Both the position numbers and the translations under genes were made by a program. This document shows, piece by piece, positions 9,904 through 22,559 of a stretch of DNA of 64,000 nucleotides (position 1 is the stretch's first letter; each line of letters begins with the position of its first letter). Below the pieces are notes generated by a model, which saw only the letters and a program-made list of their open reading frames with translations, ran no database searches and had not been told where the DNA came from. Source of the DNA: Pogonophryne albipinna (lineage: Eukaryota; Chordata; Actinopteri; Perciformes; Artedidraconidae); the NCBI GenBank assembly GCA_028583405.1, contig CM053259.1:14126594-14190593 (forward strand), read 5' to 3'.

Positions 9904-10777
9904 ACTTTATAAAGTCAGGCAACACTAACCAGGCTTCGTGTGATTCTGTTTATTTGTACCTTACTTTGACCATCCGTTCACTGTTATTGATCATTGTGGA
10001 GAGAGGCAGACGTTTTGTTTTGTATTATAGCAGCTATCGGATGGAATCAATACATGGGCTGCACAGGTTGTCAAGTCCGACTATCACAAGTAGAATCATA
10101 ATAAAAATACGCCGGTAAAATGTGCCTGTAGAAAACGGTTTATGCCACAATAGGATAGCAATAGCAAGTAGTCAGTTTAGCTTCGGTTGCTATGCTAACA
10201 TCACCCATTTTATACCAGAGAAACTTTCATAACAGCGTTGTGATGCCAAACAGCGTCAATTCAGTCTGACACACATTCACTTAAGGGGAACTGGGGATAT
10301 GTATCAGCTGCTTGTGTGAGTCGGACAGTGAATACTTTAGAGCGGCCGCTGCAGTGTGAGCTAACCGGGAGCTAACGGAGGAGAATAAACTCCCGTGGAA
10401 GAGCAGCCAACACTGCAGCGGTCGGTAAATGCCGCAGAAACACATTAATAAACAATGAACCACGGCACTCTGGAGAAAAGCATAAGGTTGGAGAAGTCGT
10501 TGTTTAATTTAATCTGGCTTCGTGTGATTAAAAGCAACATGATCATCGACCCAGCGCAGTTCCCTGTTGTTGTTGTTGTTGTTGTTATTGTGAGCGCCGT
10601 AACGCCATTGGGGAGCAAATCAGCGATGTAAACGGTGACGTCATGACGCAGCAGCGGCAGCACCAGTCGGGCTCTGGGCGGTGTGAACAGAGCGGGAGCA
10701 GAAAAGGGAAACCGGAGCTGAACCAGAAAAGCTCTAGCTCGGAGCTAGAAAGGGAAAAGCGCTGGTGTGAAAGCCGC

Positions 10778-10888
10778 AGTCAATGGGAAAAAGTGTTTCC
10801 AGACCTGGCAACCAAACGGAAGTGTAGTACCGCCGTTTGGCCATCACGAATATTTTCATCTGAGTCCGGCGCACTTCCTGGGGGCTTG
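10778..10888 (+). repeat. Repeat family F, second copy, piece 3
   Basis: Resumes at AGTCAATGGGAAAAAG and ends GGGGGCTTG, matching 7791-7900 with a few substitutions. Confidence 0.8.
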
Positions 10889-11753
10889 ATTGTTGTTGAT
10901 TATACAGCACTGCCATGTTGCTGGTTCATGTCCCTGAATAAATGGATGAAAGAAGAACAATGACTGCGCATACTTTATTAGTTTAACAATTTGCCTTTAA
11001 GAAAGCTAAAAAGCACTACAAAGAACTGCTGTGCAAATCATCATGTGTTTCTCACTCCCATTTCTCACACACACTCATTCACGGCTCTTTCCGTCAGCCT
11101 CTCTGCTGTGGTCTGCTGGTGGTTTGGCACCAGGGCGGCAGCCTCGGGGCTCTGAGGGGAGATGTGGGCCTTGTAAATACAAGCATTATTCATCTTAATA
11201 GGAACAATCTACGACGGCTCTGAAGGTGTCTCTGCCTCAAAGGCAGCAGACCTGCCATAAATCTCACTCTCTGTTCTCCACTACACCACTCAGTAAATCT
11301 ATCACTAACCTACCTGCTGTTGTGCGTTGGGGATTTCTCATGGGGATTTTGTAGGCAGTGACAACAGATGTGTGGGCAATAATTACAGTGATGGTATATA
11401 TCATTTCACAGCTGAAGAGAGGGCCATTCTCATGATGTGTGCTGTTTATGACAGATGGCAGTGCGTTGGTTGGTTTTAAAACTTACCCTTTGTGTGATTT
11501 AGTCATACCAGGCAGATTGCATGAAATTACTGTTGTTGTGATTTTGTGCCCAGGTCTTGGTTTCATCCATATTTCATCATTTGTTGCAGGCGTTGATTAT
11601 GACTGTCAAGAGCTATCAGCACAAGAGGCGTTTCTGTTATGTTGTAACAATGTCTCTCCGTATAAAGCAGTTCAAAACAACACAGCTTATTCAGCAAATA
11701 AGTGTAATGTTTATTATATTTTTCATTATGTCAACAAATTACACGAAGAGTAT
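10889..11753. other. Unassigned non-coding DNA
   Basis: No recognisable gene, terminal repeat or tandem array. The longest frames here have no familiar domain. Confidence 0.5.
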
Positions 11754-13048
11754 TACAGTTTATCTCGATTGCTAACACACAAAAATTCTACATAAAGCAC
11801 AATTATTTTAACTGACACTCAAAGAGCAAAACATCGGCTCAAATCTCCAAAACTCTAAACACATTTTCAGCTTTTCACACAATTAGCAAATCAACATGGC
11901 ACTTTTTGCAAACCACTGCACACGTTTCTCCACGTAAGACACAGGAATCTAACATAAAGTCACGTGTTAGCAGGTTTAAAACACTGATATTCAAAAGGCC
12001 TCACACATGGACCAATAATCAAGAAACACGTTCCACCTGAGCAAACACCTGATAGCATAATTGTTGGCTCATCAATCAGGATGTTAGCACTATAAAAAGA
12101 CCACAGGTGAGTACTTTCTTACAGCAACAATGGAAGCCAACATGGAAGCAAGAGGAAGAGGAGAGGAGAGGAAGAGTACTCTCTAATGAAATGAAATGTT
12201 ATCAACCATGGTTTGTCGATGAGAGAGGCTGGACAGAGGGTTCAGCCTAATCTAAGCCGATTTACTGTCGCCTCTGTCGCCACTTAGACTTGAAAACAGG
12301 TTAGTTACCAGTTTGTAGCTCTGCATAATTCATGATATATCAGTGCTTATATCTGTTGTGTGAAACGTATTTACTTCATTACTGTAATTGAATTGTTGGC
12401 ATGTTGCATACTATAACTGTACAGACATCCTGCACAATGTACTGTGGTAAACTAATTTTTATGCAACACAGACACTGACCGACCACTATATCTTTGTTGT
12501 TTATCTGAAGGACTGAGAAACAAAGAGGTGCAGGTGGAAGGCTAAGGATGTTCAATGAGGCACAGGAAGCAGCAGTTACAAACTGGGTTTTGGCAAACAA
12601 TGCATCACACTTAGAGAGATCGGAAGCATAATAGCTATGTGCTGAGATGCATGTTGCACAGTGTTATTTTTGAATAAAATGTGATTTTGTTCAACAACTC
12701 ATTTGTATTTCTTCATGTACTGTATTTCTGTAAACTCAAGCAATCTTTCTCTGCAGAAACCTCTATGTACAGAGCATAGCCCATAACAGATGGAAGTGCT
12801 TTAGATTATGCTCAGCAGTGTGTAGCTGGGTGGTCAAACCATCTAGTATTAAGAATGAAGTGTGTTATATTTGGTGCAAAAGTTTGCATTTGGAAAGTGT
12901 TTATGTAGTTTTGAGGGCAGTTCTTCATTTAGCAGGAAAAATGAGGAGTTTTGGACTTTGGGTGTGTGGTTTTGTGAATTGTGTTTAGTGTTCTGAGAAA
13001 CTGAGCAATTAAAAAAAAAATGTGTGTTAGCAAACGAGAAAAACTGTA
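11754..13048 (+). mobile_element. IS630/Tc1-like DNA transposon, degraded
   Basis: The 28-bp terminal inverted repeats at 11754-11781 and 13021-13048 (TACAGTTTATCTCGATTGC on the left; the right is its near complement, with three mismatches) begin and end in TA, the target of this superfamily. Internal sequence carries remnants of the transposase of a fish family I recognise by its RGRG-rich start and MREAGQRVQP motif. Length 1,295 bases is near the usual size for a single-gene element. Confidence 0.85.
12130..12630 (+). pseudogene. IS630/Tc1-like transposase, broken
   Basis: The remnant starts at an ATG at 12130 with MEANMEARGRGEE. A second frame gives MREAGQRVQPNLSRFTVASV from 12219, and after a gap a third gives RMFNEAQEAAVTNWVLANN around 12546-12602. 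These match the order of the helix-turn-helix region of the family. Between the second and third parts a roughly 215-base segment begins GTTAGT and ends TCTGAAG, which could be an intron or decay. The catalytic DDE part is not recognisable. Confidence 0.7.
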
Positions 13049-13319
13049 AGTCGACAATGTGTTGATCCTTTTTGCGTGTCTGATTTCTCTACACTGGCAC
13101 TCAGCCACTCAGTTCCAACTGAAGACAAACAACTTTGAAAATTGGTGACAAATTGAAAGTGGTGAGTCATTTCAACAACAGCTGGGCACTTTAGATTTCA
13201 GCAAACCTGACACCAAAAGGAGTAGGGAAATAATTGACTATTTTCTTTCGTAAATGATTACACCTGGTGTGCAGGATGAGAGTATGTGGGATTGAAAACA
13301 AATTGGTCCCTGCTATAAT

Positions 13320-14784
13320 GGCGCATTTCCATTGCAGGGCCTCGCTCGGCTTAGTACGGTATAGTTAGGCCTTGTTAGGAATGGCTCACTTTATGCTGCG
13401 TTTCCATAGAGAACCGCAGTGACGCGCCCTAAAACCCGGAAGTAAGTTAGCATTTTTACCACGTCCGGTTCCTTCGATAAAAAGCAATGCAATTTCTCCA
13501 TAGGATTTTGGAAAATAGCTCCAAATAAGGTCTGTGTTTGACACAAATTGAAGAGACAGATCACGTTTTGTTCTACAACATTAAATACATCAGCAGTGAC
13601 CCCGCTGGTGATTTTGGAAGAGTTTACGTGTCTGAAAAACGATGGTTGTTAACATGTGGCTGAATAGGACTACAGAAGTTGTCCAGGCCGTTTTACGTCA
13701 TTACACCGAACACGTAAAACACTCCCGCTAAGTTTGGTTGCCCTGTTCTGCTTGAAAGCAAGTACCTGCCTCCTGCAAACTGTTCAAACAAAAGCTTCAA
13801 CTTGTACCATTTAGAATCTGTATGTTTGAATATGGATCTTAAGTTGGCGTGACGTTGAAGCAGCGACCCTGCTGTAGTTCGTTTATAGCATAACGTTAGC
13901 ATTTTGCTTCTGGCGACTAGATTTATGATTCGAAAATTCTAAAAGTAGGGTAGAGATGTGGATATTATCCGGCTGAACAAAACGTGATCCGTCTCTTAAA
14001 TGTGTGTCAACCACAGACCTTATTTCGAGCTATTTTCCAAAATCCTATGGAGAAATTGCATTGCGTTTTTGACGAAGGAACCGGAAGGAGTTTACTTCCG
14101 GGTTTTAGGACGCGTCACTGCGGTTCTCTATTACAGTTTAGTAGCTGGGGCAGTAACTATAGTAACGCAGTATAGGCGGAGCCATGACTTCATCTTCAAT
14201 GCGAACAACATCAGCCGTTAGCTGTTAGCACTCAAGCTCACTGCTCCTCATATCTGTTCAGAAACTAGACCAAAGTTAAACAAGTACAAACCACAGACTG
14301 TCTGTGTCATGGCGAATACAGTCGCTGGTTTATTTATGTCTGTATAGGCCGTTGTTGTGAGCGTGGACGGTCGGAGCATAATAACGTTAGCTTAGCCAAG
14401 CTCCATTTAGAAAGCACGCATTTTAAAAGGGTTTTTCGCCTGCTGTCTGTCTGCAGACTTGTCAAAGCATTAATTCATGGTTTTTACTAACCGGTATCAG
14501 TATGTTGTTACTTCGGCATCATTTTGAAACGTGTATTACAATTAAATCACGGTCAAATATGTTCATTTTGTTGTAGTTGTAGCCCCCTTGCCAGCGATTC
14601 TCTCTCTAGTTTAGCATACTCAGCCCGACTCAGCCTGGTTGTTGGCCCGCTAAGAACCTCGATTTTATGGGGCCAGAAAAACTGTGAAATAGTACCCGCC
14701 AGCCGGTACTAAGCCAAGTGGAAACGCAACCAAAAACGGGCCGGCACGCTTAAACCGCACTCTGCCCTGTAGTGGAAATGCGCA
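13320..14784. mobile_element. Non-autonomous TIR element with inner inverted repeat
   Basis: The ends GGCGCATTTCCATTGCAGGGC (13320-13340) and its near complement at 14762-14784 form inverted repeats of about 21 bases. TATAAT occurs next to both ends, a possible but inexact target duplication. A second inner pair at 13408-13536 and 14012-14129 is about 120 bases per arm and strongly complementary. No transposase frame is present. The terminal sequence resembles fish hAT-type MITEs; the class is uncertain. Confidence 0.65.
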
Positions 14785-15880
14785 ACTGTATAATCACCAA
14801 GTCCAATGTTTGGCAAAGATGAACAAGCTATAACATAATAGATAATATTGATTAAATACCAATAGAATCTAAAATAATATGCATTATCCTTCAAAAGTTA
14901 CTGAAAAGTAACAACCCACAAACATGATAAACCATTAAAGGCTTTACAGTGTGAGGATTGAACTATATTTTATTGTATTTTGAAATTTAAAAAAACAACC
15001 TGAAATCTACAGCAGCAGTTCTGTCAGGCTTTGTTTACAGTGTATAACATACTAGCAATTACTAATAAGCCCCAAACACCTTATCATCATTAATTGTTAA
15101 GGTTTTTAGTTTTAAACCAACATTTTGGATTGATTTAATTTTTGAGCGTTAACATCATCTGTGTTTAAGCTATAGGCTACCTCTGCATGTGTTAGATAAG
15201 AAAATATGAGAATTAGACCCTATTAGATCTGATGTCCTACTAAGTTAACCTAACTAGTGCACCCTCTTAACCCTTGTGCCCTCTTCGAATTGTCATCCTT
15301 TCGACACCTTCGTGGCAAAAATGTATACACCCCAAAAACTATTAAATCATCATACATCAATATTTTTTTCTACTTTCTTTTCATGAATCACTTAAACAAC
15401 TTCTAACGTACTCAAAACTACCAAACATTCATAATTTTCTGAATTTTAACCCTTTAAATGCCTGTTTAATTATTTGCATTATTTATTACAAAAACACACA
15501 CAACCTGAATTCTTTTCCATATAATAATTAGTAGGGGGATGGGGCTTTGGTGGTTATTAGAGTCTTGGATGTGTCAAAGATTAACAAAAAAGTTTATTTG
15601 ATTTGTCAAATCAATTTTGCAACGAAAGTAACACAAACAATTATGTTAAAGTACTATGATACTGTACTGATATTTCCGACTTTGTTCTTTACTTTCTCCG
15701 TCTTTATATGTAGAATATATTAAGTTTTCTCCGTCATGTTGTTTCCATAGCAACAACAACTTCCTGTCAACTCGCCTTCAAAATAATATATTATATCCTT
15801 TTTAGTTTCACAGAACACAAATTGGGTTATTTACATAATATGTTTACATGATTTTGTTGTGCAATAAAACAACCAGATCG
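14785..15880. other. Unassigned AT-rich DNA
   Basis: No gene. A TTAACCCTTGTGCCCTCTTCG motif at about 15267 resembles one end of piggyBac-type MITEs, but no matching opposite end was found. Confidence 0.4.
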
Positions 15881-16311
15881 GCTGTGATCGTAGCAACATC
15901 GGGCCATTCGTGAGGGCATCTTAAGCCATCGTATGACCGCTGGTGGAGTTTCTCAGGCTCCGGCAGCAACTTCGTGAGCGGTGGCAAAATCTTTGGCATG
16001 CCAAAAAATTGCCGAAGGACCTTGCGAAGGTTCATTTTCGTGTTGAATTCGTGTGTCAATTTTGCCCTTCGTAAGGCACTCGTGAGGGCATCTTGCTATC
16101 ATCGCTGCCTTCGGGCATTCGCCCCGATCAGAGTGAGGGTGAATGCACCGATGATAACACGAAGATGACACGACTTGCCAAGATGCCCTCACGAGTGCCT
16201 TACGAAGTTGCCGCTCACGAAGTTGCTGCCGGAGCCTGAGAAACTCCACCGGCGGTCATACGATGGCTTAAGATGCCCTCACGAATGGCCCGATGTTGTT
16301 ACGATCAGAGC
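15881..16311. repeat. 431-bp fold-back structure with two nested arm pairs
   Basis: Outer arms 15881-15981 and 16211-16311 are each exactly 101 bases and nearly perfect reverse complements. Inner arms 16067-16095 and 16179-16207 (29 bases) are also complementary. The left side has an 85-base spacer between outer and inner arm, whereas the right side has only three bases, so folding leaves an asymmetric bulge. Motifs such as CGTGAGGGCATCTT recur. It resembles a fold-back MITE; no ends with a target duplication were identified. Confidence 0.85.
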
Positions 16312-17583
16312 CGAATTTGAACATTTCCTTTATCGTGTGTCCATCGGGTGTCAATTTCGGGACAGTGTGACAGGGGCTTTAGGGAATAGTGATTGGGATA
16401 CTGATTAAACTCTCTGAATTCTCTTTTAAAGTCAACACATTACGCACCAATTATCTGAACACTGGAGCAGATTGAGCTGTTTCTCTTCACTCTGCACATG
16501 CTTAACTGTGGAGGGGATTCATGCAATTTGTTTGTAGATTTGAGTTGTAAAGCGCAGTGCGTTCGCTACGTATTATGGTCCAATAACTAGTGTCAGATGA
16601 GATGGGGTGTAATTTTGTAATCTAATCAGGTCCACAAAGTATGGCTGCTTAAACAGCTGGTGCCAATCCGACTGCAACTTCCCCCATCAAGGACTGATAC
16701 TATTATCTTGGCCTGGAACAATGGCTGGCTTTAGCAGTGATCGTGTGCATGAGACAGAGAGGGCAAGCACTGCTTACATTGCAAACAAAAGCCAGCTTGT
16801 CTGGGGATCATTGAGAGGAGAGAGTTATATATTTACACTAGTATCAATGGCTGAAGGACCTGAATATGAAACCCTGACAGGAAAGGTACATTATGAGATT
16901 TCATCAAGTCATTCATTGCTCACTGACCCTCTCCATGTGGCATATGTTGTAACCTGAACACCTGAAATGGGCGAAGTGTGGCAGTGTTTGCCACACCTGT
17001 TAATTATCAGAAATCCTTTAATATAATAGGTAAGGAAAAGTGTTCAGCAGTTTTTTAGTGTGTTTAGTAGAAAGTTCACTGTGTCAAGGGCAGTTGCAGA
17101 ACATTTGGTATGTAAACATATCTATAAACAGATTCTGCATTGTAATGCACCAAATGTTGGTGCAGATTCTTATTCTGTGTGTAGTATTGACTAATCACAT
17201 TTGAAAAGGCTTTGGGTTGAAAGTAAAGCAATCCATATGGTGAGCAAAAGAGGTCAAATGTATTGGCCGATATGCGATCTCTGAACCAATCAACTATTGT
17301 TTGACAACGCATTAGCAAAACATTTCCTTCTAAACTAGCTACTTTTGAAACCATCTAGTCTTTTCATTCCAACTCCAATCTCGCCTATTAAGTTGACAGT
17401 TGAATTCAATTACGTACGGAAAGAAAGTCACGGCCCGATATCCGCTAATACCTAGTTAACCCAGAAATGTAGCCCCTTACCTCCAGAAGCGTATGGCCGC
17501 CAGATAGATAAAGGACAGTTTTTTTTTTTAAATTGGCATGTATAAGGAAACCAAAAGAAACGTGGGAGACACCCCACAAAAAG
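16312..17583. other. Unassigned non-coding DNA
   Basis: No gene or repeat family recognised. Short frames here lack known domains. Confidence 0.45.
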
Positions 17584-17669
17584 GCAACCCGGTATCACGG
17601 CAAGACGTGAACATGTGACGATTTACCATGCTCGTCACATGTTCACGTCTTGCCGTGATACCGGGTTGC
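17584..17669. repeat. Perfect 38-bp inverted repeat (hairpin)
   Basis: Arms 17584-17621 and 17632-17669 are exact reverse complements with a 10-base loop (TTTACCATGC). The arm starts GCAACCCGGTATCACGG and contains the self-complementary ACATGT. The stem has no mismatch, unlike surrounding decayed repeats. Confidence 0.95.
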
Positions 17670-18419
17670 AAAAAGGACCACGTTGGAGATGAATGGGCCA
17701 GGACTACCCACTGAGTCACCCCACCGCCCAGTTATAGTATTTTAAAGTATATTTCTGATTCTGGAATTCTTGATATACATTTTCACTTTCAGCAGAATCC
17801 TTTGTCCACGTCTGTGGCGGGTACAGTCAGGCTACCTCCTCTGATTCATCATCCTCATCGAGCCCAACTTGGCCGACCAACTGCGTCAGTAAGCCGGGGC
17901 TTAATTTAGAGATGAACATTGTGTCTGTCTGTTTGGCCATGTAACCGTTGCTAACGTTCAACCTACTGTAATAACAGACCGGTAACAATTTGTGGCTGAA
18001 ACCTCCCATCATTTTCTCATTCCGAGGCCAACACCAGCCCACACATCAACCCACTCCCCACTACAACCCGGGTCTAAAAAACAAATACAACAGATGGGCT
18101 GTGCCAAGGAGACTGTGCCTGCTTCTGGTCATTACCACAGTCAGGAGCTGGAGGGGAGGTGGGTGGGGGGGGGGGGGGGGTTGAGCTGCTTGGGTTGCAG
18201 AAATGTAAAGTAACCTGGTGGCGAGGAGAGTCTGGGCTGTTCTCCCTTGCATGTCTTGTTCTTGCTGCCCTCAGCACCTCATAATGCTTTTATAATTACA
18301 TTCCAACCCGGCTGAACCGTGATTAGTGGATCACAGCATTTTTTCTTCTCCTGAACAACCAGCTACTATACATTTGTACAGTAAACATCAGTTAGGCCAG
18401 TGGAGGAGCATGTACGAAG

Positions 18420-18860
18420 GTCCTTTACTCAATAAAAATAACACTGTCACAGTGATAAGTCCTGCATTTATAATCCTACTTAAGTAAAGTACAGAAGATG
18501 TGGCTACAGTAAATCTAATGAAAGCATTAAAGTTAAAGCACTTCTTTACTCAGTTCTATGCAGAGGAATTGCCCCTTGTGGTTTTAATATTATTATATAG
18601 TTATCATTTATGCTCATGTATATATACAGTTTAGTTTGTATTTTAGTCCAGTTGTCCAACATCTTACAGGTCAGCAGATGATCTGCAACACAGAATTGTA
18701 TTGTGAGAAAAACCCAATTGTGTTATATAATGAACTTTATTATCATCCTCACATCTGAAATGCAGTGGAATAGAAGTATAAAGTAGCACATAATAAAACG
18801 ATCAGTTCCAGAAAATTGTACATAAATACAATACTTAAGTAAATGTAGTTATTTTCAATC
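18420..18860. repeat. Interspersed fish repeat (CTTAAGTAAA-type), copy 1
   Basis: Contains AAGTCCTGCATTTATAATCC, CTACTTAAGTAAAGTACAG and GCAGTGGAATAGAAGTATAA, the hallmark order of a widespread fish repeat family I recognise. A related partial copy lies at 22560-22740. Class uncertain, probably a non-autonomous DNA transposon. Confidence 0.55.
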
Positions 18861-21800
18861 ACCGAAGAAATCCCTATCTATTTACTGACAATTATAGGCA
18901 ACCCGCAGAGGAGGTTAAATACTGTGATTATAGTTCATTTATATTGATTATAGATATTCATAATTATGTCATGGTGAAAACATTTGGCTTGTGAAAACAT
19001 TCCTCAGGAACTCTGTCTGCTGTTGGTCTTTTTTTTACCACCACTGTCATCAAGCAACATCTGTATTTCAAAGAAAGTTCAAATGTGTTGTTGTCTGGTA
19101 TTGGTTTGTTGCTATAAACTGGTGTGTGATTCTGATGGTGTTGTGCCTCGCGAGGACAGAACACTTGTTACAGGCTGGACTCACACAACCTCATTTTATT
19201 TCAGCAAACAGTGGCTTTAGCTGAAAGCCATGGGAGTCATCTGGGATACAAAATTGAATGAAATGACCCAAATAGTAATGGCTCTATTGGGAATGATGCC
19301 ATTTGCACTACATAGGAGGTCTATCTATTTCATCTTCCAGAAAGTCATTTTGTTTGAGGTAATAACAATGCCTTCTTATCGGAAAAGGTTGTAAAAAATG
19401 GTAGGAGACAGGAGGAGAACATGCAGCAAAGCCTGTTCGAGACAGAGGGATCTTAGACACCGACATTCTAACACTCTCAATGCTTTCCTACCTTTGGGGA
19501 AATGAAAATCACTCTTTAACCTGGATAGAAGGTGATAGGAAATTGAGATTGGAAATAGCAATTCAACCAAGAAGGGAAAAGAAGGGACATGTGACATTAT
19601 CATCACTAGGTGTGGTATGATCTGCATTAGTGGAAGGCCTTGAATCTGCTTTGCTATTTTCATCAATCATCTCTGGGGGTGTTCAATCCCTTTTTCTCTA
19701 TCCCATGCTAACACCGCACTTCCCTGCCTTCTCCCTCGTCGCTTTTATGCTCATTCTCCATGTCATGTGCTCACTCAGCAACATCTGAGGATTCAGAAAA
19801 TAAATCGAAGTAAGATTTGAAGGTAAGCCGATGACTTCTGCATCTCGCCTCCCTCCCATAGAGACTAAAGTTTGAGCTTGTTTGAGTCAAATGTCTTTTT
19901 TGTCTCTATTGGAGATGAAGTGAGAGACCTGAGCCGGGCCTGAGCTGCTATTTGAACGTGTTGTTGCTCTCATCGAGCAGCAGAAACCTTGGTGGTGCCA
20001 AGTACGCAGTTTTAACTGCTACCAGATGTACAATTATAACCACGTACAACCACCAAGGCCCTTTTGGTGGGCAAAGAAAAGAGAGATAAACTACTTGGCA
20101 AAATAATGAACGTTCTGCAGAAACATTTATCTGTTTCAGCTTTAAACTGTTTTTTTAATATGGGTATTTTATTTTTTCTAAGGCATAGATTGTGTGTTCA
20201 GATCCACATAAACCACTGCTGAAGTTTGTATGTTTTATAAGCTAATTATATCCCAAACACACACACTGAATAAGAGAGGGAGTATTGATTTTCTTCCAGC
20301 TCATTATTGAGGCCAACTGAATGAGCCAGATTCTTTCCCCTGCTCCAAAAAGTAGGAGAACATAATCTAAATAGATTACCAAGCTGCTTTATTTGTCTCT
20401 TTTTGAGAATATAATGTTCATTCAAGTTGACATATAGTTTCCTGAGCCGTGCCAGGTGGTTTACTACCTCGTATATCATGTCAAAATGATTTTACTTGCC
20501 TTCCATGTTCAAACCAGAAGAGTCCATGGGAAGTTTTAAGAAGAGATGGGTGAAAGGAGATAGAGAATGAGAAGCATCTGGTTAACATGATTGGGAAGTC
20601 CCCTTTTCCTTCATTTCTCAAATGTTTTCCAAAAAGCCCACAAGCCTCTGATCAATTAGAGATGGAATGTTGAAGGTGCTGACATGTTGATAGTAACCCC
20701 ACCCCCTTAGTTACTGTTGCCATGCCTGTCAAGCTTTCTATTGTAGCCAAGGGGCAACCTCCAGGCCTGCAAAGTGAAGCCAATGTGTAAGTGAGTTAAA
20801 CCTGAACTTTTTAACTTTAATAGCCAGCAGGGGGCGACTCCAGTGGTTGCACAAATTGTTAATATTGAGCGCAAGCATGTTTTCGTGAATCAAATTATCA
20901 GATGGATAGGGGGATTAAAAACTTCAATTTCTTGTTTTGGTAAAGCCATGTTTATTCATTTTGTATTAACATTGCATTGAATGTATTTCAATGGTGGAAA
21001 TAAACATTCTTAAAACGGCCTTTTCAAAAGTGGTGGGGGACATGTTCCGTGCATCGCTAGTGAATGACACCCTATGCTACAATGCATTGTTACTGTTGTT
21101 TAGCTGCAATCAAGAATCTCTCCTCTGCCTAGAATTAAAAGTGTAATAATTAAGTAATAAATAATAGTGTAGGTTTAACCATCACCGTTCCTATCATACA
21201 ATTGTAGGCTGAGTCATTGCGAAGAACCAATAAACACATAAGTCATCCACAGTGATTTATCTTTTTGTAATAACACCAATCTTTCACAGCACTCCATGCA
21301 GTGAGATATAATGTAGTTTTTTGGAAATGCTGTGGCTCTTGTCTTTATTCAGATTATTTGGCACTCCCACTGGAGTTTAGAAAATGTAGTTCAGCGTGTC
21401 AGTATCTCTAATATTAATTGAGCATTTTCAAGATGTCCAAAGTCCGAATGCATAACAATACAAAGTCTATACAAAGATGAAAATATTCTTCATGCAATCC
21501 CCACTGCAATGCTGCACTACATTTTCTAATAAATGAATGTGCTGTCCATTGGCCACAGAGTAAAATACATGCAGGCAAGCACCCGGCTACAAAAAGTAAG
21601 GCTATGCAAGCAAATAAAAAGCTGACTCGGCAGGACTGTGGCTCACAGGTGTTCAGTGGTGTATATAAAAAGGTAGACAGCGTGTTATTACAGGTGGATA
21701 ACCACATGTTGACGTACCCTCCCTCCTCTGCTGGCAGGGTGTGAAATGGTTCAGTCTCCTCTGACCCTGAAGATTGAGCACACTGCAAACATTCACTGTA

Positions 21801-22559
21801 ACCTTAGCACCTCAGAGTATGACAGTATGATTTAGCCTCAGGTTTGTGGTTAAGAATGTAATGACTGAATAGGGCTCAGGGAGTTGGTGCATGATCTTAA
21901 ATCACTACAATGAGGGGCTGATAAATATGAATGAAGCCTGAGTTGGTTAAGGCCCCCGGACAGAAGAAGACCATTTTAGAAGTTGAACAATTTACAACTT
22001 CTTATCGATTTTTTATCTGACATGAATAGAAAGTTAATGCAACTCTTTTCATGCCGATCTAGATCCCTCCGCTTCGCGTCGGGCTCCTGATCAGCCTGTC
22101 GGTGTTCTTTTCCCCACGATGACCGCGTCGCTGCACATTATCCCTTACATATATTGCTTTCCTGCAATGTTAACTATGTTGAAGCACTTATTTTAACTGA
22201 TATTATACATATGAATTATACTCTTATAAGATGTATGTAGATAGTATAAGAAATGTGCAGAATTTGACAGTTTAATGGTGGAGGTACACACATATTGATA
22301 GATGTCTTGTAATGCACTGTTGAGGAACCTGCGACCCAAGTTTTTCATTCATTGCATAACTACACCGTAGTTGTGTATATGATATGTCAATAAACCTTTG
22401 AAAAACTTGAAATCTTGAAAGGGATGTGCAAAATAGCAATTATATACAGTTTTTAATTAACTATTAGTAGAGGATAACGAGTACTGAATATGCTTTATAG
22501 GGATCTGCAGATAAATGTTTAGTCTTCTCAAGCAGCAACTATCAAATATCTCTCCTGAT
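18861..22559. other. Unassigned non-coding DNA
   Basis: No coding gene recognised across 3.7 kb. A CAGCAGGGGGCGACTCCAG word at 20824-20842 is a repeat-associated motif in fish, but ends could not be placed. Confidence 0.4.

Larger units (their letters stand above)
9057..10777. mobile_element. TIR element inserted into repeat family F
   Basis: The boundaries are set by the host repeat, which stops at 9056 and resumes at 10778. The ends are inverted: CTTTCACACCAACGC on the left and its near complement GCGCTGGTGTGAAAG on the right, followed inward by AGCTCCGG/CGGAGCT runs. The 1,721 bases hold no transposase frame, but carry a 5'-truncated LINE (9303-9903) and a GTT microsatellite near 10566. 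A non-autonomous DNA transposon, possibly hAT-like; family uncertain. Confidence 0.65.

Noticed and set aside
15266..15300. TTAACCCTTGTG piggyBac-like end
   Set aside because: No complementary end with TTAA was found nearby, so no element can be drawn.
17570..17720. Hairpin at 17584 as a tRNA gene, CRISPR repeat or rho-type terminator
   Set aside because: No cloverleaf, no repeat array, and the DNA is vertebrate; only the perfect stem is supported.
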